DNA from: Salarias fasciatus
Taxonomy: Eukaryota > Chordata > Actinopteri > Blenniiformes > Blenniidae
Reading direction: 5' to 3'
Assembly (NCBI RefSeq): GCF_902148845.1
Contig: NC_043746.1
Span: 5,150,653 to 5,214,652 of the forward strand
Length of the DNA stretch: 64,000 nucleotides
The position numbers and the translations under genes are program-made. Under the pieces are notes generated by a model. It was not told the DNA's origin, searched no databases, and was given only the letters and a program-made list of their open reading frames with translations. Within the stretch, counting starts at the first letter, position 1. Every line of letters starts with the position of its first letter. Positions 1 through 12,689 of the stretch are shown here, piece after piece.

Positions 1-58
1 TTAGTCTGATGTTTCAAACGGCTCACGGCTTCCACACTCACCACGCTGCTCCACTTAC

Positions 59-3000
59 TTGTTGATAGTTCGTCCAAATGTCACCTGGACTAGTGCAATT
101 AGAGTCTTCCTCACCCACTTAAACACTGGATGTGGAGACAGACAGGGAGGAGTTGGGATGAATTCCTCTCAGCCACAGTTCAAAGGTCACCGTGTCCTCG
201 GCGTGCCGCTCACTTCCTCTGAGTTCAAAGATCTCCCCGATGAGCATGAAGCAGGGTTCGGCCAGCGCGTCCTTCCTGCCGTCCACCTCGTCGCCGTAGT
301 CCGACAGGTCGCTGTCGTCGTCTCCGTCCTCCTGGAGACGTGAGCCCACAGTGAGGAGGAGGAGGGGGAGGAAGAGGAAGAGGAGGCAGCTTCACCACAT
401 CTGCTCCCGTGTTTACCTCGGTGTGGGAGAAGAAGTCTCCGGGTAACCTCTCCAGGAAGGAGGCCAGCGAGAAGGACGACTTCTTCTGGATGGACATCAC
501 CTTCACACGTCCAGGAGGACGGAAATGAACAATGAGCGACACGTGGCGGTAAGTCTGCGACGGCGCGGCGTTCAGAAGCTTTCAGACCTTGAGGTGTTCT
601 GGAGACGGGCTGAGGAAGGCGTAGAGCGCCTCGGACTGGCACACGCTCATCTGTCAGCAGACGCTGCGCACAAACACACACACACACAAGAACACTTAGA
701 CAGTGAAGGGAAGGAAAGGATGATGGAAATCTGTCAAAAAAATTAAAATCAAAGTTAGTTTTAAACCTGAATAAGTAGTTTGTGACCCTTGAAAACAAAT
801 CAAGTTTTTTCTTCTTTTAATACAAAATAAAGCACGAAGGACTGCAGCTTTACTGTAACTGTAAGGATTTAGGTGAGTCAGAGAATCTCCAGATGTTGAA
901 GCCACGGTGACGTTTGGCTGCAGTGTCAAAACGTCTGCTGTACCTGGAGGAAGGCATTGAGCTGAGTCTTGCTCTTGTCTAAGAACTTCTGGTCGATGGA
1001 TTTGAAGGGGGTTTACTGAGAGACGGCAGCTGGTGTTTCTTCAGTGAAGGAAAGCACTAAGAAACACACACACACACACACACCACACATACACACGGCC
1101 ATTTTCCAAGTATCCATTTCACACTAAAACATCAAGAACATGAGATATGCTGAACGGAAGCAGGCGTCTTCTCAGATCTCACAGCTGAATCTAAATGTAC
1201 TGCACATGGCGTCACAGACACACGCTGCAGAGGCTTCAAACAGACACAGGAATCTGCAGTGAATCCATCGTCAGGTCATTATTTCCAGTCGTTCCAGCCC
1301 GGAGGGAGACCTCCGCCCCGGAGTCAGTTACCTCCGTCAGCTTCCTGTGCAGCATCTGGAACTCCGTCAGCTTCCTGTGGACGCTCCAGCGGCTGTTGGT
1401 GGTCTCCTCTCCTTCCACCAGGCTGACGTGATGCAGTACGAAGCCACGGTCTCACCGCCTTCCTCAGCAGCCTGAAACACACACACATATACACACACAC
1501 GGTCAAGAGGCTGCAGTTTGACACTCATGTACTTCTCTCCAGAGCCGTGAAATGATCATCAGAAGGTCACGTGGAGGAGGGACAGATCTCCACCGCAGCC
1601 AATCAGGCGCGCCTCACAATGCTGAACCCGGAGGATCAGGCGTTTCAAACCCTCCTGCCATGACTTGCTTGTTAGTCTGATTGGACGCGCTTAGAAAAAT
1701 GTCTGTGTGTGGAATGATCCTCACACTGCTGCTGAAGTGACAGACGTGGAGCTTCATTCTGCACCGCGTGGCGTGACAGCCGAACCTCACGCTCGGCTGT
1801 GGGAGGCGGCAGGGTCGTCCGTCACGGCTGCAGCCTGAGATGTGACGGCGACCGGCGTAGGAACGGAGCCGCCGTTACCTCGGCTGTGGTGATGGCCGCC
1901 CTCCAGTGCCCCAGGTTCTCACACCACCAGTCGGTCCTGGTGATGTGCTGCTGCAGCTCGCTGTGCTCCTTCTCCATGGCTCCGATTTCCTCTTTTAGCT
2001 TGCTCACGATCTAAAACACAATCGGCAAAAGAGTCTAAGTGAGTCTTCTAATCTGAATGTGTCACGAGCGTGCGGCTGTCCCGGTGGACGCTCCTGCTCC
2101 CCGGTACCTTCTTGTCAGGCTTGGGAGCGTTCTGGATGGAGCCCAGCGCCTGCCGTTTGTACTCCAGCTTGTCGAAGAGCTGCCGGAGCTTGGTGGCAGC
2201 GTAGCTGGCTTGTTCGTTGATTCCTTTACTGCCTTCATCGCAGACCTCCTCTCCTGCATCCAGACCCTGGCACTGCACAGGGAGGGGGGGCAGCCACACT
2301 TCAAAACCACCGAAAAACACCGAAAACCGACACACGGACGGTGTAAAGGTGCGTTTCTCACCCTTCCTCTTTTTCCTCCGTGCTACATTGTGATTGGCTG
2401 TGCTGCTCGTCTCTCCTGATCAGCCGATCATAGAGGTCAGAAACGAGGAAGGAGGGGTAGTATCGCTCTCTCATGGTGTCAGCCACCTGCACAACGGAGC
2501 CAAACAATCAGGAAAAGCTTGAAAAGGAGCAGAACTGGGACCAAGAGGAGCACTTACCTGTTCTTGTATTCTAACGAAGACCTGCGTCCCTCTGTTCCCA
2601 CCAGGCTCTGCTGGATCTCCTTCAGGAGAACCTTCTCCACCGGGATCTCTCGGCTTTCCACAAAGAACTTTTGGTAGATTTCCCGAATTTGGGGCACTTC
2701 GTTCTGTCGAACACACAAAAGAGCGTCTTACTGGTGCTTTCATGACGTCTGTGAGGAATCCTGGGGTCCTCTAAACGCTGCGTCTGTGAAGCGATTATTC
2801 CCTCGGTTCTGAACAGAGCGAGGTGGAATCTGAGGGAAGCGAGCAGCAGCAGCTGTTACCTTATTGGCAGTTTTAAGTGTTTCCACCAGTTCCCAGAAGC
2901 TTATCAGAGCCCTCTATCAACCCTCTCCATGTAAACTCTGAAGTGCTCCCTGTAACCGGATTACACAGAATGTCGTCGAACTGGAGAATCTGGATGAGAA

Positions 3001-4795
3001 AAGGGAAACAAATCATCAAATCAGGAAGTCGACATCATTTCAGCTTCAGAGAGCTGCTTTTCATCATCATCTCTCAACCGTGTACCTTCTGGCTTTGAGG
3101 CTCGTCGCCGTCCTCGGCTCCCTCCTCGTTGTTTCGTAGTTCGGTCCGCCCAACAGGCGAATGCGCTTCTCGCATTGTTTCTTAGCGACGGTCAGCTGAT
3201 TGATGTATCGTTTCATGTCTCTGGCTCTCAGCAGGTCGGCCTTCATCGCTGCCGACTCTTTACCTTTTCGCTCTGAGGGGAAAAAGAAGGAAACTGAGGC
3301 GACTTCGTCACCGACTCTCTTCCAGAATGACGGAAATAATACAAATAAACATTTAGCGAAGATCTCAAACTGGAAAGAAAATAACAATGAAAAAACCAGA
3401 ATATCAAACCAAATCATAAACTTGGGGAACAAAACCCAGTTTTTTTAGTCGGGGTGGCCGTGTCTCAGCTGGCAGAGGGACGGTAATGATTCGAGTGAAG
3501 GGAACCCAGAGTTACTCCCTGCAGTGTGTGCATGCAAGTGTGTGTGTGAAAAGTCTATTAGCCAAGATTAAATATATTTTACAGATACTTAAATTTAACA
3601 ACCCTGAACTGCAGGCAGAACAAACCAAACGATCTTCAAAAAATCAAAGAAAATGAAGGATAATAAAATTCAGTTAAAAAAAAAAATAGAATAATGAAAC
3701 CATCTATTTTCACATCCCGATCTCAACATCCTGCTTATTTTTCCCTGTATGAGCTATTAAAAAGAAAAAGGTGGATTTGATGAAGGTTAATCTGCCTCTG
3801 AAATGCCAAAGGTCATGTGATGCCACGCTTTGACCGGACATTTCCAGAGCTAAATGTCTGTTATTTTCTTGACTGTAGCATATTAAACTTAGTATGAACA
3901 TTTCTTTGATCAACTCTGCAGTCCTATCCAGCTGACCGGACTCCGACAGGTTTTCTACTGAATCTGTCTTTTCTCTTACAGTTTATAAAAAAACACAACT
4001 GACTTTAGTTAAAAAAAAAAACATGGATGTTTTCTTTTCCCATTCTGAAGTTTTCAATATGAAAAGCAGTGAAATGAGCCTTTCACATAACGGCCTCTTG
4101 GCCCACAGGCCTCATGTTTGACACCCTGGTCTGGAGATGACCCGAGCCTCTGACCGACACTGACGAGCTAAAACGGCGCCGTCCTCAAACGCCACACATT
4201 CCTGGAGCGTGAACCCGCATGGCGGGAACGAGGCGCGGCGCTCGTACCTTTCTGCTTCTTGAGCTGCGGCAGGCTGCTGATGGTGGTGGCGTGAATGATC
4301 TCTACCACGATCTGATACCTGCACAGACACGGACGTCAACACAGCGGCCGGTTTGATTCGTTCCTGAAAGTCGAGCACTGAGTGAAACACGTAACGCTCA
4401 TCATGCAGCGAGTAGAGAAGCCGTTTTCAGACTAACGACGTTACGCAGCAGCGTCACGCTGACCCACATTCACTGCCAGCACGCTGGAGCGGAGACACCG
4501 TCTGTTCCCATGGCAACAGCAACTCAGCAGACGAACACATTACTGGTTACTCTGATTAACAGTCTGGTTAGATGTAAAGAGAGATATGGGAGTGTGTGTG
4601 TCGTGCCTGAGTTGTTTGAGGAAATTGACATCAGCAGAGGTTGATATTAGCTTGATGAAATCTTCGTAGGAGGCAGCGTAGGTGTAGGCTTTCTTCTGCT
4701 GCTCGGCCTGCTGCTCCCGCTGCTCCAGCTGAGACAGCAGCATCCTGTTGATGGAGTCCGGGTCACTGAGCACCTCCACCAGAGGCTTCAGAACT

Positions 4796-4829
<34 letters not shown>

Positions 4830-7161
4830 AAGGAATAAGTCAGGAGGATGACCGTGTGCCTTCGCCCTCTTCGGAGGCATTACGGAGCGTTGCTCCTGCT
4901 CGTCTGCGGTGATTCCAGTACCTTTGGTGGTGATGACCTCCGTCAGGCAGCAGCGCAGCGTGGGTGACTTGGCGTCCTTCTGAGGCAGCAGACATAGCAG
5001 CAGGATTCTGGCCACGCAGCGGAGGAAGGCCAGCTCTGAGTCCGGGCTCATCAAACAGGGGTGGAGGGGAAACGGCCGGCTGCACTCCTCGGGCCTGCGA
5101 GGCAGCGAGAAAACGACGCAGATCAACAGTGACGCTGAAACGGGGAGCGACGGCGCCGGTTCGGAGATCGTCGCATCGTGACAGAGAGCATCACGCTCTG
5201 CTGACCGCTGCGGTAATTCATGCTTCATACTCCCTCACGTCTCGCCGCCTCCGCTGGGAAAACGTGACCCTGCTGCCGCTATGTGGTTCCTAGACTAGTG
5301 AAGATGAGGGAAGCCGGCGATCGATCGCCGGCGTCCTGGCGATAATAAAAGCTGTGTGCGTACCTGAGCGAGTGGAAAATGTTCTGACGCTGTTTACACT
5401 TTATAGCAGTAATTTCACCGTCTGCGTACATGAAATTACGCCGCTGTGAGCGGACAGGAGTGGGAGGGGAGCTCTTTTCAGGAACACATTTCCCGGTAAA
5501 CAACTGTGAGTCAGACCTCGACGGCCGCCTCATTTCCCCGGCTTCCCTGATTGCAGCGTACCTGGCAGACGCAGCCTTGAGGTCAGTGAAGTGTGTGTGC
5601 AGGATTCGGATGCTGTCGTAGCACACCACGTTGACCAGGTCGATGTTGGCGAGCCGGGACCGCAGCCGCCCGATCACCTGCCACCAGTCCTCCGACAGCA
5701 TGGAGTACAGCTGGCCCTTATCGTGGCTCAGGGGGGTGTACCAGGACAGGATGTAGTCTCGGTAGGCGTAGTCGAACACTGGGGAGAGCGGCAGGGGGAA
5801 GTGTGTGTCAGATGGACAGAAAAGAGCAAACCTGCGTCTATTTTTCCACTGAACAACGCAAAGAAACAGTTTCATTTCCTCGAAACCCAGCTGCACCCCG
5901 TCAGTGTGGAGCGCTGGTTCATCCCGAGTCCTCCAGAGAGCTCGTTACAGCAGGGTCGAAGGTGAGCGGGCCCGTCAGCCTGCCTCTCCCTCCGTCTGGA
6001 GCGCAGAGCGACGACACCGCAGCCACGGCATCACGGGCCACCGCTCCAGGATCACAAAGCTCTATTTATACATGCGAGAGGAAATCCGACCCAGAAATTT
6101 CAATTACCAGCGACGGCTTTGATGACTGCGTACAAACGCTGTTAGTTCAGTCTGGCTTTGAAGGACAGAGCGAGCTGCTCTGAATCACAACTGGAAAGTG
6201 ATTCCACAGATGTGAATCGAATGAATTATTCCTTTTTTGATAAGCTGAATAAGAGAGCCGTCCTTCAGCACTTCTAAAGATAACACAGCAGCAGACGCTG
6301 GCGACACACACTTTCACTGATTACACACACAGGGTAACAGGGTGGAGGGAAGCCCGAGAACCTGGAGAAAACGATCCGACAGCCTTCAGAGCTCGCTGAT
6401 CAGGCCTCACTTTGTTGCTATAATCCCTGACATTCATCCAGAAAATAACCTGTTTCAGCTCAGCTACTGCAACTCAAAGATGGTGGATAATATCTGTTTC
6501 TAACCCTTCTCTCATGTCACTGAAGTGTTTCCTGTCTCTAAAGCAGGGGTGTCATCTCCAGTTTCCTGAACCGGTAAATAAACTGAACTAAGTTTATATT
6601 TTTACAAAGTTCTTTGGAAATTTTCACTGTTTTGTCGTTTGGAGGGCTGGACTGGAGCCTCTTGCTGGCCAGTTTTGGCCCACGTGCCTCGTGTTGACAC
6701 CCCTAATGTAAAGGCTGTGGATGGGATGACTTGGACACCCAGTCCACTGGCAGCCTGTCCGTCCTCCAGCCGCGCCGACACTTCAGGACAGAGCAAACAC
6801 ATTCACCCCTCTTATCATCATTAGTTCATCAGTGTGGACGAAGCCTGTGCACAGGGAGAACATGCACAAATAAAATGGTAAATAAAATGTGAAAAGCTTC
6901 ATATCAACAGGATCATAGTAAATCATTATATTTTATAATGACAGAACCAACACTCTCTGCCTGGTTTAAAATCCAGAGCCAGAACACACACTGATGCATC
7001 GAACCAGCCGCTCGTTGACTCAGCAGGTCTGGACCATGAGCCTCGGCATCTTAAAGTTGGAGAACATCACTCTCCAGAACACAGACGAGAGCACGCGCAA
7101 ATACACACCCTCAGTGCAAATCCTGCAGCCATCTGCTACTTGGCAGCCAAACGTACTGATC

Positions 7162-7207
<46 letters not shown>

Positions 7208-10200
7208 GGAGTGAGGGATCACTGACTGACCGTCACAGAGCTCCATAAGTCAGCAGTTTTCTCAAAAACAGAAGTTCTAAAGACCAACTAGCAAGTTGGT
7301 CATTCCAGCAGTTGGAATCAGTTCATGAAATAGAAAAAAATAAAACAAGAGCTCATTTTGAGTCCTGGGTGAATTTTGAATCAAAGCACTACTTTAAGAA
7401 TGAAGTCCTCTACAGGGACGAGTGCGTCTCATGGCAGAAACGAGGCTTCCAAAGGGATCATAGATGGGGTAATGTGTATTCATGCCATGACGACACACGG
7501 TCATTACGAACACAGACAGCAAAACGCTCGATTAGATTTGGCATCACAGAGCCTCTGACCCGCTTCATCAGATAATTAAATGTGAATACAATCAAATAAT
7601 GGAGTAAATTCTCAGACGGTGTTCATTTTTTGAACAGCCCAGTAACAGCATGTCCAGGAAGCGCTTCAGATGCAGATTGACTCATGAATTCAAACCTGAA
7701 TCCACATAAAATCCACTCTGGTGGAACAGTTCAACGGTGAGAGCAGCAGATGTAAAACTTGTTTTTTTTTTTTTTTTGAATGGTGACATTCAATTCTTAG
7801 TCTGGGTCCTGATTGGCCTTTGGTTTTTAGCATTTGCTTCATGAAGTCGAGACTCTGACTGAAAGTATTTTCATGAACATGGAAACACCATCCAGCGCAC
7901 AGGTGAGTCATTACCTTCCTTCAGGGCTTTATCCACGTTGTGCGACACCACCCCCTCCGTCCCTGGCTGGACTCCTGAGGCGGCGCCACGAAGCGGCCCT
8001 GCGAAGCAGCAAGAGCGGCGTCAGTCCCGTTTCATCAGACAGCGGTGGACATGAAACCCTCTCATCAGCCTGGAATCCCGCCAGACGAGGCGGCTCCTGA
8101 TTTGTCCTGCCCCGTCCGACACGTCCACCACACGAACGTTAGTGACAATATTCCTCCTCTGTCCACATCAATAAGTCATCAGCGGCGGCTGAAAGGAGAG
8201 CGCCGGGCTGCAGCCGCCTGTTAGGGACAGCCGCCGGCAGGGTGCAAGGCAATCCCTCTTTCTGGAAGAATAAATTAACATTTATTGTGCCCTGTGCATG
8301 TGTGTGCGTGTGTGTGTGGGGCAAGTGAGTCTAAATCCAGAAGCGTGAGTCTGCCTCATCTATTATAGAAACACAGCGAGGACGTGAGAGCAGGGAGCGG
8401 ATGGGAAAGCAGGAGAGAGGAGATGGAAGCAGAGTGAAGAGAGCAGTGGAGGAAGTGTTCATCAGATGTGATTCAGCATAATTCTTCACACATCAGGCCA
8501 TTAGAGATCCACAGGAATTCAATTATCTGGTGGGATGAGAGAGGATGCCGGCCTTGTTTGCCTTGCCACATTTTTTTTTTTTGCCATTATTCTGTTGGAC
8601 CAGGACTGAGTGACAGGACGTAGATCCTGTCTGGAGGGAATTAAAGCTACTCTAATGATCTCTTGTACTGAGATGTAAAGAAACCTTCAACACGCTGCTG
8701 ACTGGAAGCTCCTGGTGGTTCTAATGCTGACAGTCCGGTTCACCGTGGCAGAACTTGCTATTCTGGATGTTCTATCCAGTTTTCATTCAGAGCAGGCTCT
8801 CCGGGGCTTGAAGCTGATCGCTGCTGCGATACTGAGTGAGAGGCTGGGTATCCCTGAAGGTCATCAGTCCATCGCAGGGCTCATACAACCACATGCCTTC
8901 ATGCATAGATAATTCAGTCATCAGTAACAACAACCCTATAAATCTAATAATTAATTAAATAACCTGAGTTTTTTTTTTTACTGTTTACTTTCATTTAGAC
9001 AGAGTAATGATAATAGAAGGGGACACACAGGGCTGCGGTGGTTTAAAGCTAGAATATACGCTTTACACGTTTTCTCCAGGTACTCCTGAGAAGTTGTGCT
9101 TGTCAGGTGATAGTGACAATAGATTGCAGATTGGTTGTGAACGTTCATCAGTACAGATCAAGGATGTCAAACACATTTTAGCCCACATGCAGCTCTATCT
9201 CTTCTTTCGTGGGCCGGACTGGTACAATAGAGTCATAACACTAACCTTTCATTTCAAAGTTTTTCCTTATTGTGGCACCGAGTATACGTGATGAAAATGT
9301 CTATATTTAATTTACAAAACTAAACAAATACTATGTAAAAGATTACAATCTCAGCATGAAGGCAATTTTAATGAAAGCTTCTGTAGGAAAGTCTAGCGAT
9401 GTCCGAAAAGCTTCTCCTACGGCCGTTTGGCATGTTTCTACAAACTCACTCTGACAGCAGGGCTCTGAGGCTCGTCTGACAGCATCTTTCATGGCAGCAT
9501 CACCGGGATCTCAGCTCGGGCCTCACTGCTGTGTTGTCCACTATTCTAAAGAAATGAGGCTAAAAATCAACGTTTTCAGGCCTTCTGTTTTGACGCCCCT
9601 GTATGTGGGCTTGTGATGGACTTGTGACCTGTTCTGGGTGTCTGGTAATACTCTGGGAGCCTGAGTTGGACCAAAAACAGCCCAGATGGACAGATGGAAG
9701 ACTTTCTTCCACTTTTGATGAAATGAGTAGCACTACTTCTCTAATCTGCTTCCTAAGAATCACTTTTCTCCCTGGTGTCCTAAACAGAGCTCCCTGGCTC
9801 GGCGTGTCCTGAGGGGTTTTCTGGGAGCTCTCCTCACCATCAGCTTGCTGAAGAAGTCCAGCAGCACGGCGGAGTGCCTCCTGCTCCGGTCGAAGCAGCT
9901 GACTTTCACGGGACTCTTCCGGACCAGCAGGACGAAGCTCCCGGCCAGGACGCACAGCAGGGCGAAGGACACGTAGATGAAGAGCTTGAGGAAGAAGGAG
10001 GTGAGGGTCAGGCCGCCCCAGGCCAGCTGAAACACTACGGCCGCCACCACGCCCAGGCAGAAGGCTGGGACGAAGCGGAACGAGGAGGGCTCGACGGGGG
10101 CGCTGGAGGAGCCAGACACGGGCCCTCTTCTCCTCCTTCCGGCCCCACCGGAGCTCCCTCCCGGCGGCGTGGCGGTGTTGGTAGTTGAGGGGGTGGGCAT
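59..10200 (-). CDS. snx25: snx25, sorting nexin 25 (3' end outside window)
   Basis: RGS/PX sorting nexin of endosomal membranes; known to promote TGF-beta receptor degradation. Exons 5' to 3': 9838-10200 (ATG at 10198-10200; hydrophobic segments near residues 45-90), 7915-7966 (acceptor uncertain), 5562-5778, 4922-5094, 4607-4793, 4248-4318, 3086-3272, 2860-2989, 2558-2703, 2362-2486, 2108-2272, 1879-2010, 1332-1471, 944-1056, 588-663, 417-500, 214-331, 59-125. Order: N-terminal membrane region, PXA (exons 3-6, FDYAYRDYILSWY), RGS-like region (exons 8-10), coiled coil (exon 11), PX (exons 12-15, RTDWWCENLG), start of the nexin C domain (exons 17-18, DSDLSDYGDEVDGRKDALAE). The last exons lie left of position 1. 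Exon 5 appears to end in a GC donor. Exons 7, 8 (two), 9, 13, 14 and 15 each carry a 1-2 base deletion relative to the conserved protein, and exon 10 has a length out of phase; splice sites and other exons are intact. Identity is secure; whether the locus is functional is not. Confidence 0.9.
3451..3560 (+). repeat. Degenerate tRNA-like SINE fragment
   Basis: The segment begins GGGTGGCCGTGTCTCAGCTGG, which resembles a tRNA A-box head, and runs into a GT-rich tail typical of teleost SINEs. It lies in an snx25 intron. No clear B box, so the call is weak. Confidence 0.35.
6545..6705. mobile_element. Short hAT-like MITE, CAGGGGTGTCA family
   Basis: Starts CAGGGGTGTCA and ends TGACACCCCT, giving an inverted repeat of about 10 bases around roughly 160 bp with no coding potential. 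It lies in an snx25 intron. Other copies or fragments with the same ends occur in the window (for example 60897-61124). Superfamily is inferred from the ends. Confidence 0.5.
7166..7205. repeat. (GT)n microsatellite
   Basis: Uninterrupted GT dinucleotide run of about 40 bases inside an snx25 intron. Confidence 0.9.
9166..9602. mobile_element. Degraded copy of the CAGGGGTGTCAAAC MITE family
   Basis: AAGGATGTCAAACAC at the left and TTTTGACGCCCCTG at the right form an imperfect inverted repeat, with the GCCCACATGCAGCTC-type interior seen in other copies of this family in the window. It lies in an snx25 intron. The boundaries are approximate. Confidence 0.35.
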
Positions 10201-10600
10201 GCTGCGACCCCACCATCCATATATGAGTCGCCGCAGGTTAGGTGGGAGGAGGCACGCCGTGCACACTCGACTACAGCAGCGCAGTGTCCAGGAAGAGGCA
10301 TCCCCGCACGGACATCTCCGCTCCGACCCGGCGCGGCGCTGCGTCCCCCTCCGTCCCCCGCCGTCCTAGCATCGGCCCGCCCGGCAGCAACAGGCTCGCA
10401 GCCCGGCGGGCTCACTCATTCACCGCACGGCGCGCGGTGGCAGCCGGAGCCGGTCCCGGGAAGCGGACACGCACGGAGCCGGGGTGATGGAGCGGATGGA
10501 GCGGATGGAGCGGCCGCTGCTGCCGCCGTCACCTTGGAGACAACGAGGCGGAAAGGGGGCTTAGTAGCAGCTGCTAGCAGGGGGCTAGGCTAACGCTAGC
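10050..10600 (-). promoter_or_regulatory. CpG-rich 5' end/promoter of snx25
   Basis: GC- and CpG-rich stretch covering the first coding exon of snx25 and about 400 bases upstream, including a short GGATGGAGC tandem near 10488-10515. It stands out from the AT-rich DNA beyond 10600. Inferred to be a CpG-island promoter; no TATA box was recognised. Confidence 0.5.
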
Positions 10601-12689
10601 GTTTACTCACCTATTGGGAAAAAAAATACCTCCGACACAAACTCTACATCCTCGCTTCCTCGAGAGAGATATGTTTTTTTAAAAAATAACCCAAACGAAG
10701 CTGTGCACAGAATGAAAGCTGTGACCTAAAGGTGGGAGGTCAGAGAAATCCCCGAGAGATAAAGAAAAGTGTTGTTTTCCTTCAGCTCCAGCTGACTCTG
10801 AGCTCTGTGAAGGGCTGTCAGCCAATCAGCGCCCGGGTTCACGCCTGTGCGCTCGTTTTAATCATCACAGCACTGTACAGTGGGCGGGGCTTCTCATTTG
10901 ACGGCATCTCTGGTAGATTAGAAAGCACCGCCCTCCTAGGAGGGTTGCTTGCACTAAAAGATGCATACTTCTAGATCAACGTGCCTGTCTGGTTCGTGTA
11001 GCAATGGATTTGTACAAAGACTTCTTTGTCGCCACAAAAAAACCCGCTTTGTTAGGAATTATCATTATACATCCATCACATTAACTCATCAGTCTTTTTA
11101 GAAATTCACTTGACAGTAAATCATTTCATTTATACCCCTTTTCAGACATGTTTAATTATATTTATTTGTCATGTAATTTTAGTTAGGTGTCCATATACTT
11201 GCATGTAGTTGATTTATTTTGTGTTTTCATACAATATAGATTTCTATTTCTGTAATTATTACAAGCGGAATATATATAAATGCGTACGTGTAATTGTTTT
11301 ACAGTAATTCAACAAAACACACATTAATCATTGGTGATAAATCCAGTTTATTTTGCTTTCTGTGCACTTTATGAAAATATGGTGGCTGTCAAAACTGTTT
11401 TAATGAATCTGAGTGATAGTAAGAATTATTGTCTTCATTTCATATTTCCTAGAGTTCATGCGTTTCATTTTTCTTAAAGTGACATGTAGAAATGAAACTA
11501 ATCCTTGATCTTGAACTAGGGATTTAGAATTGGAATAATTTTAGTCTGCAAATCAGCGTCTTCATTTTTTTTTTTTTTTTTTTTTTATGGATCAAATCAG
11601 GAGATATGTCCCATTTGTTCTTTTTCTGTTTGCTAGTCTCAGAAAAGTAACCGGTTGTAGCCAACACAGGGTGGAATGCAAGATACGCTCTGCATAAGTA
11701 TCCAGTATTTCCAGTGCAAACAGAGATAATCAGGAGCACACAAACCAGACATTTCGCCACACAGAACACACTGAACATTTTCTGACTTCATCACAGGGGT
11801 TACACATGAAGATGAAAGATCTTTCATGAGCATGCAGAGCGAGAACATGCCAACTCCTCAGTGTGTAATTTCAAGCCATTAAACGTCTTGCCACTGCAAG
11901 CCACTGTCATGCTGCACATCAGCAAAAGGTCACAGTTCAGTTTAAGAGACACGCTGTCAACTCAGCTCAACACGTCTGGGAGGTTCTAGACAGGACTGTT
12001 TTACAACACTCTCCTCCCAAAACATCCAAAACACTGAGTGTGTTTGAACATTCATGTCGTGTTTCACTTCGTGTGAATTGTTGGCTTCAGCTTCAAGCTT
12101 CACTCTGAAGAAAAGCTCACAGATTTCTTCTGCTCACTTGGCTGGAACCAGTGGTTCTTTCTCGATCACCTCTAACCAGTCTGTTCATAACAAGGTGTTT
12201 TCACCCAGAACACTGCTGCTCTCTGGGTATTTTCTCTGTTCCTCACCATTCCCTGTAAACTCTGGAGATGGATGATCCTGAAAATCCCAGCAGACCGAGT
12301 CACATTCATCACTTTCAACTTCACTACATGTCTGAACGCTCTCAGTTCAAAGACACCAACCTTTTATAACAAATACGAAATACAGCAGCATGACAGTAAT
12401 GATGCCAGTGACATAAATCAAGGTGCAGTGGTTTATATTTTATTTCTTGTCGTGTTTATAACAGAGATATACTGTGAAGCCGTGTTTGTTCACACTCTGC
12501 AGTTTGAAGCAAGCACACAAACACACACAGATTCCCCTTTTCTCCAGCGAAGCAGACTGCTGTGTGTGCATGCTGCTTCCTGTTGCAACATCAGTGCGAA
12601 TCATGGACCTCTCGTCAGCGGGTTATGAATTCCTGTTCATCTTTGTTTCCCCTCAGCTGAGGAATTCATCCGAGGAGGCGTGACCTGTT
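10601..12689. other. Intergenic, AT-rich, no gene seen
   Basis: Between the snx25 promoter and the fgl1 3' end. Low GC, a T homopolymer at about 11566-11586 and scattered short open frames without family resemblance. An AATAAA on the minus strand (TTTATT at about 12439-12444) could serve as the fgl1 polyadenylation signal. Confidence 0.5.
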
